A stretch of DNA of 18,337 nt, taken from positions 1-18,337 of the forward strand of contig CALFIE010000103.1 in assembly GCA_937876095.1 (NCBI GenBank), given 5' to 3'. This DNA comes from an uncultured Flavobacteriales bacterium. Lineage in GTDB: Bacteria > Bacteroidota > Bacteroidia > Flavobacteriales > Weeksellaceae. A program made the translations under genes and the position numbers. Each line of letters begins with the position of its first letter. Position 1 is the stretch's first letter. Shown one piece after another: positions 8,465 to 16,137 of the stretch. Below the pieces are notes generated by a model. The model saw only the letters and a list, made by a program, of their open reading frames with translations. It was not told the DNA's origin and did not search any database.

Positions 8465-9064
8465 ATGATTTGGTTAAAATTTTATTTGCCGGTGTATTTG
8501 GTGTTGTATATGATGGTAGCTTTTGTGCTGCCATCATACCGCACCTACAAGCAAACAGGTATCAATCCCGTAACTTTTGGCAAAACAGATAATGCACACG
8601 ATTATATCGGTTTTGTGATGAAGGTATTGATAGCATTGCTCTTCGTTGCGGTATTCATCTATTCGTTCAGCGATAAAATATATCAATATTTAGTGCCGAT
8701 TTCTTATTTAATGAAAGACGTGTTTTTAATCATTGGATTAATTCTGATACACTTTTCATTACTATGGATTTCTGTAGCGCAATATCAAATGAGTAACAGT
8801 TGGCGCATTGGTATCGATGAAAATAATAAAACCGAATTAATCACAAAAGGATTATTCTCTTACAGCCGGAACCCGATTTTTTTAGGAATGATAATCAGTG
8901 TTGCAGGAATATTTTTTATACTACCCAATGCACTTACATTTTTCTTGATGCTTACTACCTATATCGTTATTCAAATTCAGATAAGATTAGAAGAAGAGTT
9001 TTTGGAAAAACAACACGGAGAACAATATTTAATTTATAAAAAAACAACTAAAAGACTACTCTAA
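8465..9064 (+). CDS. Isoprenylcysteine carboxyl methyltransferase-like (ICMT/PEMT) integral membrane protein
   Basis: The protein has 199 aa from the ATG at 8465. A TTG at 8456 would add three residues and is less likely. Four to five hydrophobic segments are visible (about residues 5-25, 45-70, 80-105, 135-170). The C-terminal signature of the ICMT/phospholipid methyltransferase fold is present: Y-S-R-N-P-I-F-L-G-M, then E-E-E-F-L-E, then G-E-Q-Y-L-I-Y-K-K. This region binds S-adenosylmethionine and catalyses methyl transfer in characterised members. The substrate here is unknown. The gene lies in the efflux operon and its stop overlaps the next start (TAATG). Genes of this type are repeatedly found in bacteroidetal metal-resistance cassettes, where their role has not been settled to my knowledge. 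Confidence 0.82.
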   Translation: MIWLKFYLPVYLVLYMMVAFVLPSYRTYKQTGINPVTFGKTDNAHDYIGFVMKVLIALLFVAVFIYSFSDKIYQYLVPISYLMKDVFLIIGLILIHFSLLWISVAQYQMSNSWRIGIDENNKTELITKGLFSYSRNPIFLGMIISVAGIFFILPNALTFFLMLTTYIVIQIQIRLEEEFLEKQHGEQYLIYKKTTKRLL

Positions 9065-11100
9065 TGGAACACAAACATAAATACGATGCACAAGGCAAAC
9101 AGCTTTGCTGCACACCACAAGAAGAAAAAATATATACCGATGCCAATGCTAAAAAATTATTAGAAAAGCATCACGACAATGACGGTCACAACCACGAACA
9201 CAGTGATGATGACGGTCACAACCACGGAAGTACCGATAAATCTACCATTCAAATGTTTTTACCTGCCATTATCAGTTTTGTTTTACTGATGATTGCTATT
9301 GCATTTGATAATTGGTTTCCTCAATCCTGGTTCACAGGTTGGGTAAGGATTGTTTGGTACATTGTTGCTTATGCTCCGGTTGGTTTTCCTGTTATTAAAG
9401 AAGCATTTGAAAGCATCCGCAAAAGCGATGTATTTTCAGAATTTTTATTGATGAGCATTGCCACTATCGGAGCTTTCGCCATTGGCGAATATCCGGAAGG
9501 AGTTGCCGTAATGTTGTTTTATGCGGTTGGCGAAGTGTTTCAAACTTTGGCGGTTACAAGAGCCAAAGCCAATATCAAAACCTTGCTCGACCAAAGACCC
9601 GATGAAGTAACGATTTTAGAAAATAACCAACCTAAAACTGTAAAAGCAGAAACCGTCAACATCGGCAATATCATTCAATTAAAACCCGGAGAAAAATTAG
9701 GATTGGATGGCGAATTGTTATCCGAAACTGCATCATTCAATACCGCCGCATTGACTGGAGAAAGCAAGCCAGACACCAAAACCAAAGGCGAAACTGTTTT
9801 AGCAGGAATGATAAATTTAAAGACCGTTGCACAGGTAAAAGTAACCACAGCATATACCGATAGCAAGCTCTCAAAGATTTTGGAATTGGTACAAAACGCT
9901 ACTGCTCAAAAAGCACCAACAGAATTATTCATTCGAAAATTTGCAAAAATTTACACACCAATTGTGGTGTTATTGGCAGTGCTTATTACTGTAGTTCCTT
10001 ACTTTTTTGTTGATGATTACTTGTTCAGTCAATGGCTATACAGAGCATTGGTTTTCCTTGTTATTTCTTGTCCTTGTGCTTTGGTTATAAGTATTCCTTT
10101 AGGATATTTTGGTGGAATTGGTGCCGCTTCTAAAAATGGAATTTTATTTAAAGGAAGCAATTTCTTAGACGCCATCGCTAATATCCAAAATGTAGTGATG
10201 GATAAAACAGGAACAATGACAGAAGGCGTTTTCAAAGTGCAAGAAGTAATATTAAAATCAGAATTTAGTAAAGACGAAATCTTGAAAATGGTCAACGCTT
10301 TGGAAAGTCAAAGCACGCATCCAGTTGCTACCGCAATTCATCAATATGTCGGCGAAATAGACCATTCTATAAAATTAGAAAATGTAGAAGAAATTGCGGG
10401 TCACGGATTAAAAGCTATCGTTAACGGAAAAGAGTTATTGGTAGGAAACTTTAAACTGATGGATAAATTTAATATTGTTTATGATTTAGACCCAAGTACA
10501 ATTGTTTACACCCTAATCGCCATTGCTTATGATGGAAAATTTGCAGGTTATATTACCATTGCCGACAGTATAAAAGAAGATGCACAGCTAACCATTGACA
10601 AACTGAAAGCATTAGGTGTAAAGACCACAATGTTAAGCGGAGATAAAAGCACCGTAGTAAAGTTTGTTGCCGATAAATTAGGAATTAATAATGCCTTTGG
10701 CGATTTACTACCTGAAGATAAAGTAAATAAAGTAAAAGAAATCAAAGCCAAAAACGAAACCGTAGCGTTTGTAGGTGATGGCGTGAACGATGCACCAGTA
10801 GTGGCTTTGAGCGATGTTGGTATTGCAATGGGTGGTTTGGGTAGCGATGCTACTATTGAAACAGCCAATGTAGTCATTCAGGATGATAAACCGAGTAAAA
10901 TACCGATGGCAATCAATATCGGTAAGCAAACTAAGAAAATTGTTTGGCAGAATATCACATTGGCATTTGTAGTAAAAGGAATTGTATTAGTTCTGGGAGC
11001 AGGTGGTTTGGCTACAATGTGGGAAGCCGTTTTTGCTGATGTGGGAGTTGCATTATTGGCAATTTTAAACGCTGTACGCATACAACGGATGAAATTTTAA
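9064..11100 (+). CDS. P1B-type heavy-metal translocating ATPase (ZntA/CadA-like, Zn/Cd/Pb efflux)
   Basis: The 678-aa ATPase has all P-type landmarks. These are the actuator loop T-G-E-S (231-234), the ion-binding CPC in the sixth membrane helix (336-338, followed by A-L-V-I-S-I-P), the phosphorylation motif DKTGT with D380, the nucleotide-binding H-P (419-420), and the hinge GDGVNDAP (571-578). S-C-P-C-A-L-V-I-S-I-P together with an Asp in the last helix (A-D-V-G-V-A-L-L) fits the Zn/Cd/Pb subgroup P1B-2. The usual N-terminal GMTCxxC metal-binding domain is absent. In its place is a 60-residue His/Asp-rich tail with a Cys pair (C15-C16) and repeated D-G-H-N-H. The start overlaps the previous stop by one base. 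The protein would export cytoplasmic metal into the periplasm, feeding the RND system. Confidence 0.94.
   Translation: MEHKHKYDAQGKQLCCTPQEEKIYTDANAKKLLEKHHDNDGHNHEHSDDDGHNHGSTDKSTIQMFLPAIISFVLLMIAIAFDNWFPQSWFTGWVRIVWYIVAYAPVGFPVIKEAFESIRKSDVFSEFLLMSIATIGAFAIGEYPEGVAVMLFYAVGEVFQTLAVTRAKANIKTLLDQRPDEVTILENNQPKTVKAETVNIGNIIQLKPGEKLGLDGELLSETASFNTAALTGESKPDTKTKGETVLAGMINLKTVAQVKVTTAYTDSKLSKILELVQNATAQKAPTELFIRKFAKIYTPIVVLLAVLITVVPYFFVDDYLFSQWLYRALVFLVISCPCALVISIPLGYFGGIGAASKNGILFKGSNFLDAIANIQNVVMDKTGTMTEGVFKVQEVILKSEFSKDEILKMVNALESQSTHPVATAIHQYVGEIDHSIKLENVEEIAGHGLKAIVNGKELLVGNFKLMDKFNIVYDLDPSTIVYTLIAIAYDGKFAGYITIADSIKEDAQLTIDKLKALGVKTTMLSGDKSTVVKFVADKLGINNAFGDLLPEDKVNKVKEIKAKNETVAFVGDGVNDAPVVALSDVGIAMGGLGSDATIETANVVIQDDKPSKIPMAINIGKQTKKIVWQNITLAFVVKGIVLVLGAGGLATMWEAVFADVGVALLAILNAVRIQRMKF
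9179..9226 (+). repeat. Two 18-bp direct repeats encoding the His-rich D-G-H-N-H motif
   Basis: ATGACGGTCACAACCACG occurs at 9179-9196 and 9209-9226, a 30-bp period inside the start of the ATPase gene. Each copy encodes D-G-H-N-H. The identity at the DNA level, including third codon positions, points to recent internal duplication of a metal-binding segment. Confidence 0.85.
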
Positions 11101-11181
11101 ATTAATAGTATGAACAATAAAATCTAAGAAATTTAGGGTTTTCTATTAGTAAACCAAATTTTAAGACTTCAAAATAGCCAA

Positions 11182-12312
11182 ATGAACAAATTTTATACAG
11201 AAACACTATATAAGCTGGAAACAGAAATCAACGATTTGGAGATTGAAGCCGATCACTCTATACAACGGATAGAAGCCGTTATAGGTATCATTCTAAAGTG
11301 CTTGTCGGAAGTAAAGAAATATGTTCTAAACAGAGGATTTAAGAATATTGGGGAAGAAATCCATTTTTTTAAATATCAAAAACCTACTATCGTTTCAAAA
11401 CTAATTTACAGCCCAGATAGAAACAACGTTATTGCAATTCAAGACCAAACGCTTGCTCAAGCTTACAAAATAGAGTTTGAAGAAATGTGGGGCTCTAACA
11501 CCCTCACACCCAATACAACTCTTTCTAAATTCGGACCTTACAAAACCGACAATACCCCTCACAATTTCGTCATTGGTGGAAAAGTAGTCAATGCCTATTT
11601 CAGCCCTTCTGATGGAGTAACAGCTAAAATAGTTAACGTAATCAATTCAGCAAATACAGACATAGAAATTGCAGATATGCTCATCACAAGAGACGATACC
11701 CGCGATGCTTTAATCAACAAATACAACACAGGCTTATCAACCATCAATGCAGTTTTTGATAGTCAAAATCCTTCCGGTAATGATTTTGCTGCTTTGCAAT
11801 CCACTATTGGTACTTCTAAAGTTGTCAAATATACTGGTGCGGGTATTTTGCACCATAAATTTATGTTGGTAGATAATTTCAATGCAGGTTCAGACCCTCA
11901 AGTTCTTACAGGTTCTCACAACTGGTCTTCTTCAGCTGAAACCAGAAATGACGAAAACACCCTAGTCATTCACCATAAAATCGTAACCGACCAATATTTC
12001 CAAGCATTCGCATACCTCTACATTTTCGCAGGAGGCGTATTGAATGCATCTGATTTTGCAATTTCTAATTATGAAATCTTACTCTATCCTAATCCTACGG
12101 ATGGTATTGCTTTCTTTAAAACCAATTCATTGATGAATAATGCTTATGGTAATTATATTATTTATAATGCAATTGGTAGTAAAATGATGGAAAAACAATT
12201 TAGAAATTTAGGTAATACTCAAATAGACCTAACTGCTTATCCAAAAGGATTATATTTCATTAACCTAACTGTGGCTGGAAAAGTTTACCAAGCTAAAATT
12301 ATTAAAAAATAA
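11182..12312 (+). pseudogene. Chimeric ORF: RteC N-terminus joined in frame to the C-terminal half of a T9SS-exported phospholipase D-like protein
   Basis: The 376-residue ORF has two unrelated parts. Residues 1-76 (M-N-K-F-Y-T-E-T-L-Y-K-L-E to P-T-I-V-S-K-L-I-Y) match the start of RteC, a regulator of CTnDOT-type conjugative transposons. The sequence then switches at about nt 11410 to R-N-N-V-I-A-I-Q-D, which normally follows the first HKD motif of a two-HKD phospholipase D-like protein. One HKD motif remains (H224-x-K226-x4-D231, then T-G-S-H-N-W). The C-terminus (about 294-376) is a T9SS type A sorting domain: L-Y-P-N-P-T-D-G, I-Y-N-A-I-G, Y-P-K-G-L-Y-F-I and a basic tail. The chimera has no signal peptide and lacks the first HKD, so neither parent activity is expected to survive. 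It is best read as a deletion scar left by a mobile element. A terminator at 12408-12446 follows. Confidence 0.75.
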
Positions 12313-12380
12313 TATAAATTGACTGAAAAGGAACTGTCTCAAAAATACATGATTTAGGTTGAGATTCTTCTTAAAGAAAA

Positions 12381-12402
12381 TTTTTGTATTCGATTACAAA
12401 AA
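12381..12402. repeat. 8-bp inverted repeat with 6-bp spacer
   Basis: TTTTTGTA at 12381-12388 is a perfect inverted copy of TACAAAAA at 12395-12402 around TTCGAT. It lies just before the terminator. It could be an operator, a processing hairpin or chance in AT-rich DNA. Confidence 0.5.
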
Positions 12403-12407
12403 CTAAT

Positions 12408-12446
12408 AAAAAGGCTATACTAGATATTTTTGAAATAGCCTTTTTT
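12408..12446 (+). terminator. Rho-independent terminator after the chimeric ORF
   Basis: AAAAAGGCTAT (12408-12418) pairs with ATAGCC plus T6 (12435-12446) around a 16-nt loop. The T-run follows the stem on the plus strand. On the minus strand the five A bases also become a U-run, so it may work both ways. Confidence 0.75.
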
Positions 12447-12720
12447 ATAATCTCATCACATAAAAATGTGTTAATAGTTGGCTAAAGTGTTAATCTTAAA
12501 ATAATCATTTATCTTTCTAAAATTCTAATCATATTAAAAACTATTAATGTTGTTATAAAGCTCATATTTTTCAATAATCTGATTTTTATGTCATTAAAAA
12601 TAATGAGCACTTTTATTTAATAATAATGAAAGATATTATTAATGCTCTGTTTAATTTCGGTTTAAGAATAATTTAAGATATGTTAAAAACGTGTTAAAAT
12701 TAATTAAGGGGTAATTAGGA

Positions 12721-12728
12721 TACTTTTG
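12721..12728 (+). promoter_or_regulatory. -7 promoter element of the SusC-type gene
   Basis: TACTTTTG exactly matches TAnnTTTG and lies 13 bp before the ATG at 12742. No clear TTTG/TTG -33 element sits 19-21 bp upstream, so the promoter is only partly supported. Confidence 0.4.
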
Positions 12729-12741
12729 AGCAAAAAAGAAA

Positions 12742-13752
12742 ATGCGAAAAAGAACACAACAGATTATTTTCTTAACTACTCTTGGTTTTGTGGGCATTTC
12801 ACCGTTACAGGCTCAGTCTAAAAAAGCAAAATTAGATACTGTAAAAAGTATCGATGAGGTGGTGGTAACAGCACTAGGAATTAAGAGACAAGACAAGTCT
12901 TTGGGGTATGTTGTAGAAAAAGTTACTTCTGAAGAGTTTGAAAAAACTCAAAATAATAACTGGGCGCAAGCATTAGAAGGAAAAGTGGCGGGTTTGAAGA
13001 TTCAAACGGCTGGAGCTGGCCCACTTGGAAGTGCTAAAATTACTTTAAGAGGTAGTATTTCTATGAATTTAGATAATAATGAAGCTCTTATTGTTGTGGA
13101 TGGAGTTCCTTTAGGAGGAACAAATACAGGAACAGGAAATGCAGCTTATGGAGCGGGAACAGGAGGGGACTTGCCAGTAGATTATGGTAATAATTTTAAC
13201 AGTATTAATCCCGATGATATTGAATCGGTAACTGTTCTAAAAGGAGCTACAGCATCAGCCTTGTATGGGTCTAGAGGTGCTAATGGAGCGATTATGATTA
13301 CTACTAAATCTGGAAAATCTAAATCTGGAAAAATAAAAGTTACTTTTAATTCATCTACAAGTTTTGATACTGTTTTAAAATGGCCAGATTGGCAGTATGA
13401 ATACGGACAAGGTACTTTAACTAAAAATACAGCAGGACAATTTTATTATTCTTATGGAGCTTCTCCAGATGGAGTTAGCACAGGTGGTACAAGTAGTGCT
13501 TTTGGACCAAAATTTGACGGACAATACTATTTTCAATATGATCCTTCAGTAGAAGGACAAAGTCTTACAAGACAATTATGGAGACCATATAAAAACAATG
13601 TGAAAGATTTTTGGGGTGTAGGAACTACTTTTTCTAATACTATAGGTATAGAAAGTTCTAATGATAAAACATCATTTCGTACTTCTTTGTCATATGTGAA
13701 AAATAATTGGATGATGCCTAATACATTTGTTGATTATTGTTTTTTGGAATAG
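12742..13752 (+). pseudogene. SusC/RagA-family TonB-dependent outer-membrane receptor, truncated after the plug domain
   Basis: Full receptors of this family have about 900-1,000 residues; this ORF has 336. The N-terminus is a Sec signal peptide ending P-L-Q-A-Q near residue 25. A TonB box (I-D-E-V-V-V-T-A-L-G-I, 37-47) and the plug domain follow, including A-L-E-G-K-V-A-G-L-K-I, A-L-I-V-V-D-G-V-P-L and the RagA signature S-V-T-V-L-K-G-A-T-A-S-A-L-Y-G-S-R-G-A-N-G. The carboxypeptidase-D-like domain often found first in this family is absent. The barrel starts (S-L-S-Y-V-K-N-N-W-M-M-P-N-T) but homology ends at about residue 328 (nt about 13726), and an unrelated tail F-V-D-Y-C-F-L-E runs to the stop. 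Without the barrel it cannot be a working receptor. No remaining part was seen elsewhere in the window, nor a SusD partner. The cut lies 91 bp from the defence operon. Confidence 0.85.
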
Positions 13753-13773
13753 TGGCATAGTTAGTTAAAATTC

Positions 13774-13821
13774 AGTTTAATTAAGTTAGAGTAATCTTTT
13801 ATGGCTTTTTAGTTTAATTAA
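13774..13821. repeat. 11-bp direct repeat at the junction of the truncated receptor and the defence operon
   Basis: AGTTTAATTAA occurs at 13774-13784 and 13811-13821, separated by 26 bp. The core TTAATTAA is palindromic. It lies in the only non-coding DNA between the receptor fragment and the defence genes. Chance is possible in such AT-rich DNA. Confidence 0.4.
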
Positions 13822-14390
13822 TTTCTAATGTTTTTAATTTTATTGATAACATTATTTAGATTAATTCCTATTCCTGCAAAATTGGGCTTTAATTCTAAAT
13901 TTTCCCAATCTAAAACTACACTCCAAAAGGTTTCTTTTTCTCCCATGTTTAATTTTCTTTCTTTTTTTAGGCTCTCCTTTATTTTGTCTAATTTTGCTTT
14001 ATACTCTGGTGTGAAATTTGGTTTATTCAAATAATTATTTTCAAAATTTTCAATTTTATTAATAAAATTAGTTGGGCTTTCGTTAAGAAATTTTTTACAA
14101 ATTTCTGAATGAAGCCAAATGGACAAACTATGTAATCTTGACTGATAACCAGTTAATTTAATGCCTTCATCTTCGATAACAAAATCTCCATTTTCTATAG
14201 CCAAATTATTTTCCCCTTTCTTATCAATATCTTTAATCAGGTAGTTTATATCCTTGTATAATTTTTCAAGCAAATTCTGATTTTCTTCTCTTAAAGGGGT
14301 TATTACTTTATCTATATATTCATCTAAAGATTTTATATCGGTATTTCTTATTTCTTCAATAAGATTTATGTAATCATCTGGTTTAAGCAT
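13818..14390 (-). CDS. Uncharacterised 190-aa protein, third gene of the SIR2-HerA operon
   Basis: I do not recognise this protein. It starts at an ATG 10 nt after the HerA-like stop and is clearly in the same operon. It is rich in Lys, Glu, Asn and Ile, has no signal peptide or membrane segment, and looks mostly helical. Residues 1-60 (I-E-E-I-R-N, D-E-Y-I-D-K-V-I-T, K-L-Y-K-D-I-N-Y-L-I-K-D-I-D-K-K) are amphipathic and could form a coiled coil. Residues 80-90 (Y-Q-S-R-L-H-S-L-S-I-W) and the C-terminal segment (T-F-W-S-V-V-L-D-W-E-N-L, then P-N-F-A-G-I-G-I-N-L-N) hold the few aromatics and look like the most conserved parts. Catalytic motifs were not found. It may be an adaptor, inhibitor or phage sensor for the SIR2-HerA complex; this rests only on gene position. 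Confidence 0.8.
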   Translation of the reverse strand: MLKPDDYINLIEEIRNTDIKSLDEYIDKVITPLREENQNLLEKLYKDINYLIKDIDKKGENNLAIENGDFVIEDEGIKLTGYQSRLHSLSIWLHSEICKKFLNESPTNFINKIENFENNYLNKPNFTPEYKAKLDKIKESLKKERKLNMGEKETFWSVVLDWENLELKPNFAGIGINLNNVINKIKNIRN

Positions 14391-14400
14391 TTTTTGTTAT

Positions 14401-16137
14401 TTATTTGAATAATGGTGTACTTGAGTTTGGTTCTATTATTGGCAAATCTACTTTTAACATAACTGGCATTGGAAAATCAACGCCCATTAATATTGCTTCA
14501 CCAGAACCCAAAATAGGTAAAAATGCTAATGTATCTCTATTAGCAGAAGAACAAGCATTGGCAATAGCTTCTTTATCTTGGTGATTAATTAATCTGTGAG
14601 ATATAAAAGTACCTATTTGACTTAATGTACCTATTGGGATGTCTCTTGGCATCTGTGTAGCAATACATAAAAACAAACCATATTTTCTGCTTTCTTTTGC
14701 AATGGTGTCAAATGAATTTAATTCAGTAGATTCAAAATATTCATCTTTCACTTTCTTATTTAAGAATTGATGTGCTTCATCTACAAATAATACTAAAGGA
14801 TTCTTTTTAAATTCATCTCTTCTCGATAGATTCAAAAGATATTTCCCAATTGCGTTTGCTAAAATTTCTCTAACTTGAAAATTATACGGAACATTTTCAA
14901 AACCAATTCTTAATATATTTTTATCACTTTTTAAAAAGTCATCAATTATTGAGATTAAGTCCTTATTTTCACTAAACTCAAAACCAAACATTTTTTTATA
15001 ATCATTATCACTTAAAAGATTATTAATTCTCATTAATAAACTCGTGCTATTGCCAAAATTTCTTTCATCTCTTAAATTTCTCCATTTCTCTCCTTCTATT
15101 TGAAAACATTCATTAATTATTTGATGATGTAATTTTGTTATGTCAAACTCGCTATTATCTGAATTTTCAATTTCTGATTTATAAATATAATGTGCATTTA
15201 AAAATGGTCTTACTTCATTGTTTTGTTTTACTACACATCCATTTTCTAATATCATTTGTTTCTTGCCTATTGAAAGTGTTACTTTTTTATTTTCTTCTAA
15301 TGGATTATATTTTTCCTTATCTCTAATTAAACAATACGCAATTTTTAGTGATTTAATTGCTTCCAAAAGAATAGGTTGTTGGACTTGTCCAGCTGGTCTA
15401 AACAAAACAAATAAATCGCTTATAGTTAAATTCTTGTATGAAAAAAAGGAATCTGTAATTAGAACCGTTTTTTCCACTTCTGGTTTATTATCGTAGGTAG
15501 AATACTCACCAGTTGGGTCAATAATTATTGCTTTTCCATTGTTTTCAACAACACCTTCAATTAATTTACTAACAGTATAACTTTTACCACCACCAGTAGT
15601 TCCTACAACTGCACAATGTCTGCTAAATAATGCTTGTTGAGATAATTCAATAGTTGTAGATTTGTCATAAGTTAGTTTACCAAATTTAATTACAGGTGCA
15701 TTATCTCTGTGTTCTGCTTTTACACCAAATCCATTAAAGTAATTTTTGATAAATTCAGAGGAACAAATAAATACTTTTGAACCAATTAATGGTAACGAAT
15801 TTAATCCTTTGTCAATTACATTAGGATTGAATAAATCAAATGATATCAAAATTTCTATTTTACCAGTAGGATGAAAATCTTTAGTATTAAACGATTTTTC
15901 ACTCAATTCTAATCTTTCTTTTTCTGGTAAACTCAATTCTAATATTTTACCTAAAAACCCATATTTTTCTCCTTCAATAACAACATAACTTCCTACCAGT
16001 CCCCCTTTTAAATCTTCTCCATAAAATGAAAATGATTTCATAAGGATTGATGACGGAAAATGAATTTTTACAAACTGTGGAGACACTTGGTTAATGTACC
16101 CAATAAAATGACTATGATTAAACGGATTTTGCTTCAT
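14401..16137 (-). CDS. HerA-type hexameric ATPase/DNA translocase of a SIR2-HerA defence system
   Basis: The product is 578 aa from the ATG at 16137. A GTG at 16146 would add three residues. Residues 1 to about 75 resemble the HAS-barrel N-terminal domain of HerA (H-F-I-G-Y-I-N-Q, then L-K-G-G-L-V-G-S-Y-V-V-I). The P-loop GTTGGGKSYT is at 179-188, followed by A-I-I-I-D-P-T-G-E-Y, a typical FtsK/HerA segment. Walker B is L-V-L-F-V-D-E-A-H-Q (448-457, with D453-E454). I-A-T-Q-M-P-R-D-I-P near 493-502 carries the polar sensor and candidate arginine finger (R498). A region at about 280-400 is an insertion rich in charged residues. It overlaps the SIR2 gene by 20 nt, so translation is coupled. In known systems HerA and SIR2 subunits assemble into a large complex that degrades NAD during phage infection. 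No NurA nuclease is nearby, which argues against a repair role. Confidence 0.9.
   Translation of the reverse strand: MKQNPFNHSHFIGYINQVSPQFVKIHFPSSILMKSFSFYGEDLKGGLVGSYVVIEGEKYGFLGKILELSLPEKERLELSEKSFNTKDFHPTGKIEILISFDLFNPNVIDKGLNSLPLIGSKVFICSSEFIKNYFNGFGVKAEHRDNAPVIKFGKLTYDKSTTIELSQQALFSRHCAVVGTTGGGKSYTVSKLIEGVVENNGKAIIIDPTGEYSTYDNKPEVEKTVLITDSFFSYKNLTISDLFVLFRPAGQVQQPILLEAIKSLKIAYCLIRDKEKYNPLEENKKVTLSIGKKQMILENGCVVKQNNEVRPFLNAHYIYKSEIENSDNSEFDITKLHHQIINECFQIEGEKWRNLRDERNFGNSTSLLMRINNLLSDNDYKKMFGFEFSENKDLISIIDDFLKSDKNILRIGFENVPYNFQVREILANAIGKYLLNLSRRDEFKKNPLVLFVDEAHQFLNKKVKDEYFESTELNSFDTIAKESRKYGLFLCIATQMPRDIPIGTLSQIGTFISHRLINHQDKEAIANACSSANRDTLAFLPILGSGEAILMGVDFPMPVMLKVDLPIIEPNSSTPLFK

Larger units (their letters stand above)
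12313..12741 (+). other. 429-bp AT-rich intergenic region; no gene seen
   Basis: No plausible coding frame was found. Structures seen are a 6-bp inverted repeat TCTCAA/TTGAGA (12337-12364), an 8-bp inverted repeat (12381-12402), a rho-independent terminator (12408-12446) and, at the right end, the likely promoter of the SusC-type gene. The opening segment GGAACTGTCTCAAAA resembles some IS termini but has no partner in this window. Confidence 0.5.

Noticed and set aside
9064..9243. N-terminal HMA heavy-metal-binding domain in the ATPase
   Set aside because: There is no GMTCxxC motif or ferredoxin-like length; only a His/Asp-rich tail and a Cys pair are present.
12330..12345. GGAACTGTCTCAAAA resembling an IS1182-like terminal repeat
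   Set aside because: No matching inverted end or transposase occurs in the window; similarity is from memory and short.
12742..13752. A short but complete porin-like receptor
   Set aside because: The plug is complete but the barrel ends after its first strands, and the last eight residues do not continue the family sequence.
13828..15496. Plus-strand ORFs opposite the defence genes
   Set aside because: They are antisense shadows of the HerA-like and 190-aa genes, with composition expected from the complementary strand.
14401..16137. HerA-NurA DNA end-resection system
   Set aside because: No NurA nuclease or Mre11/Rad50 genes are nearby, and the overlapping partner is a SIR2 protein.
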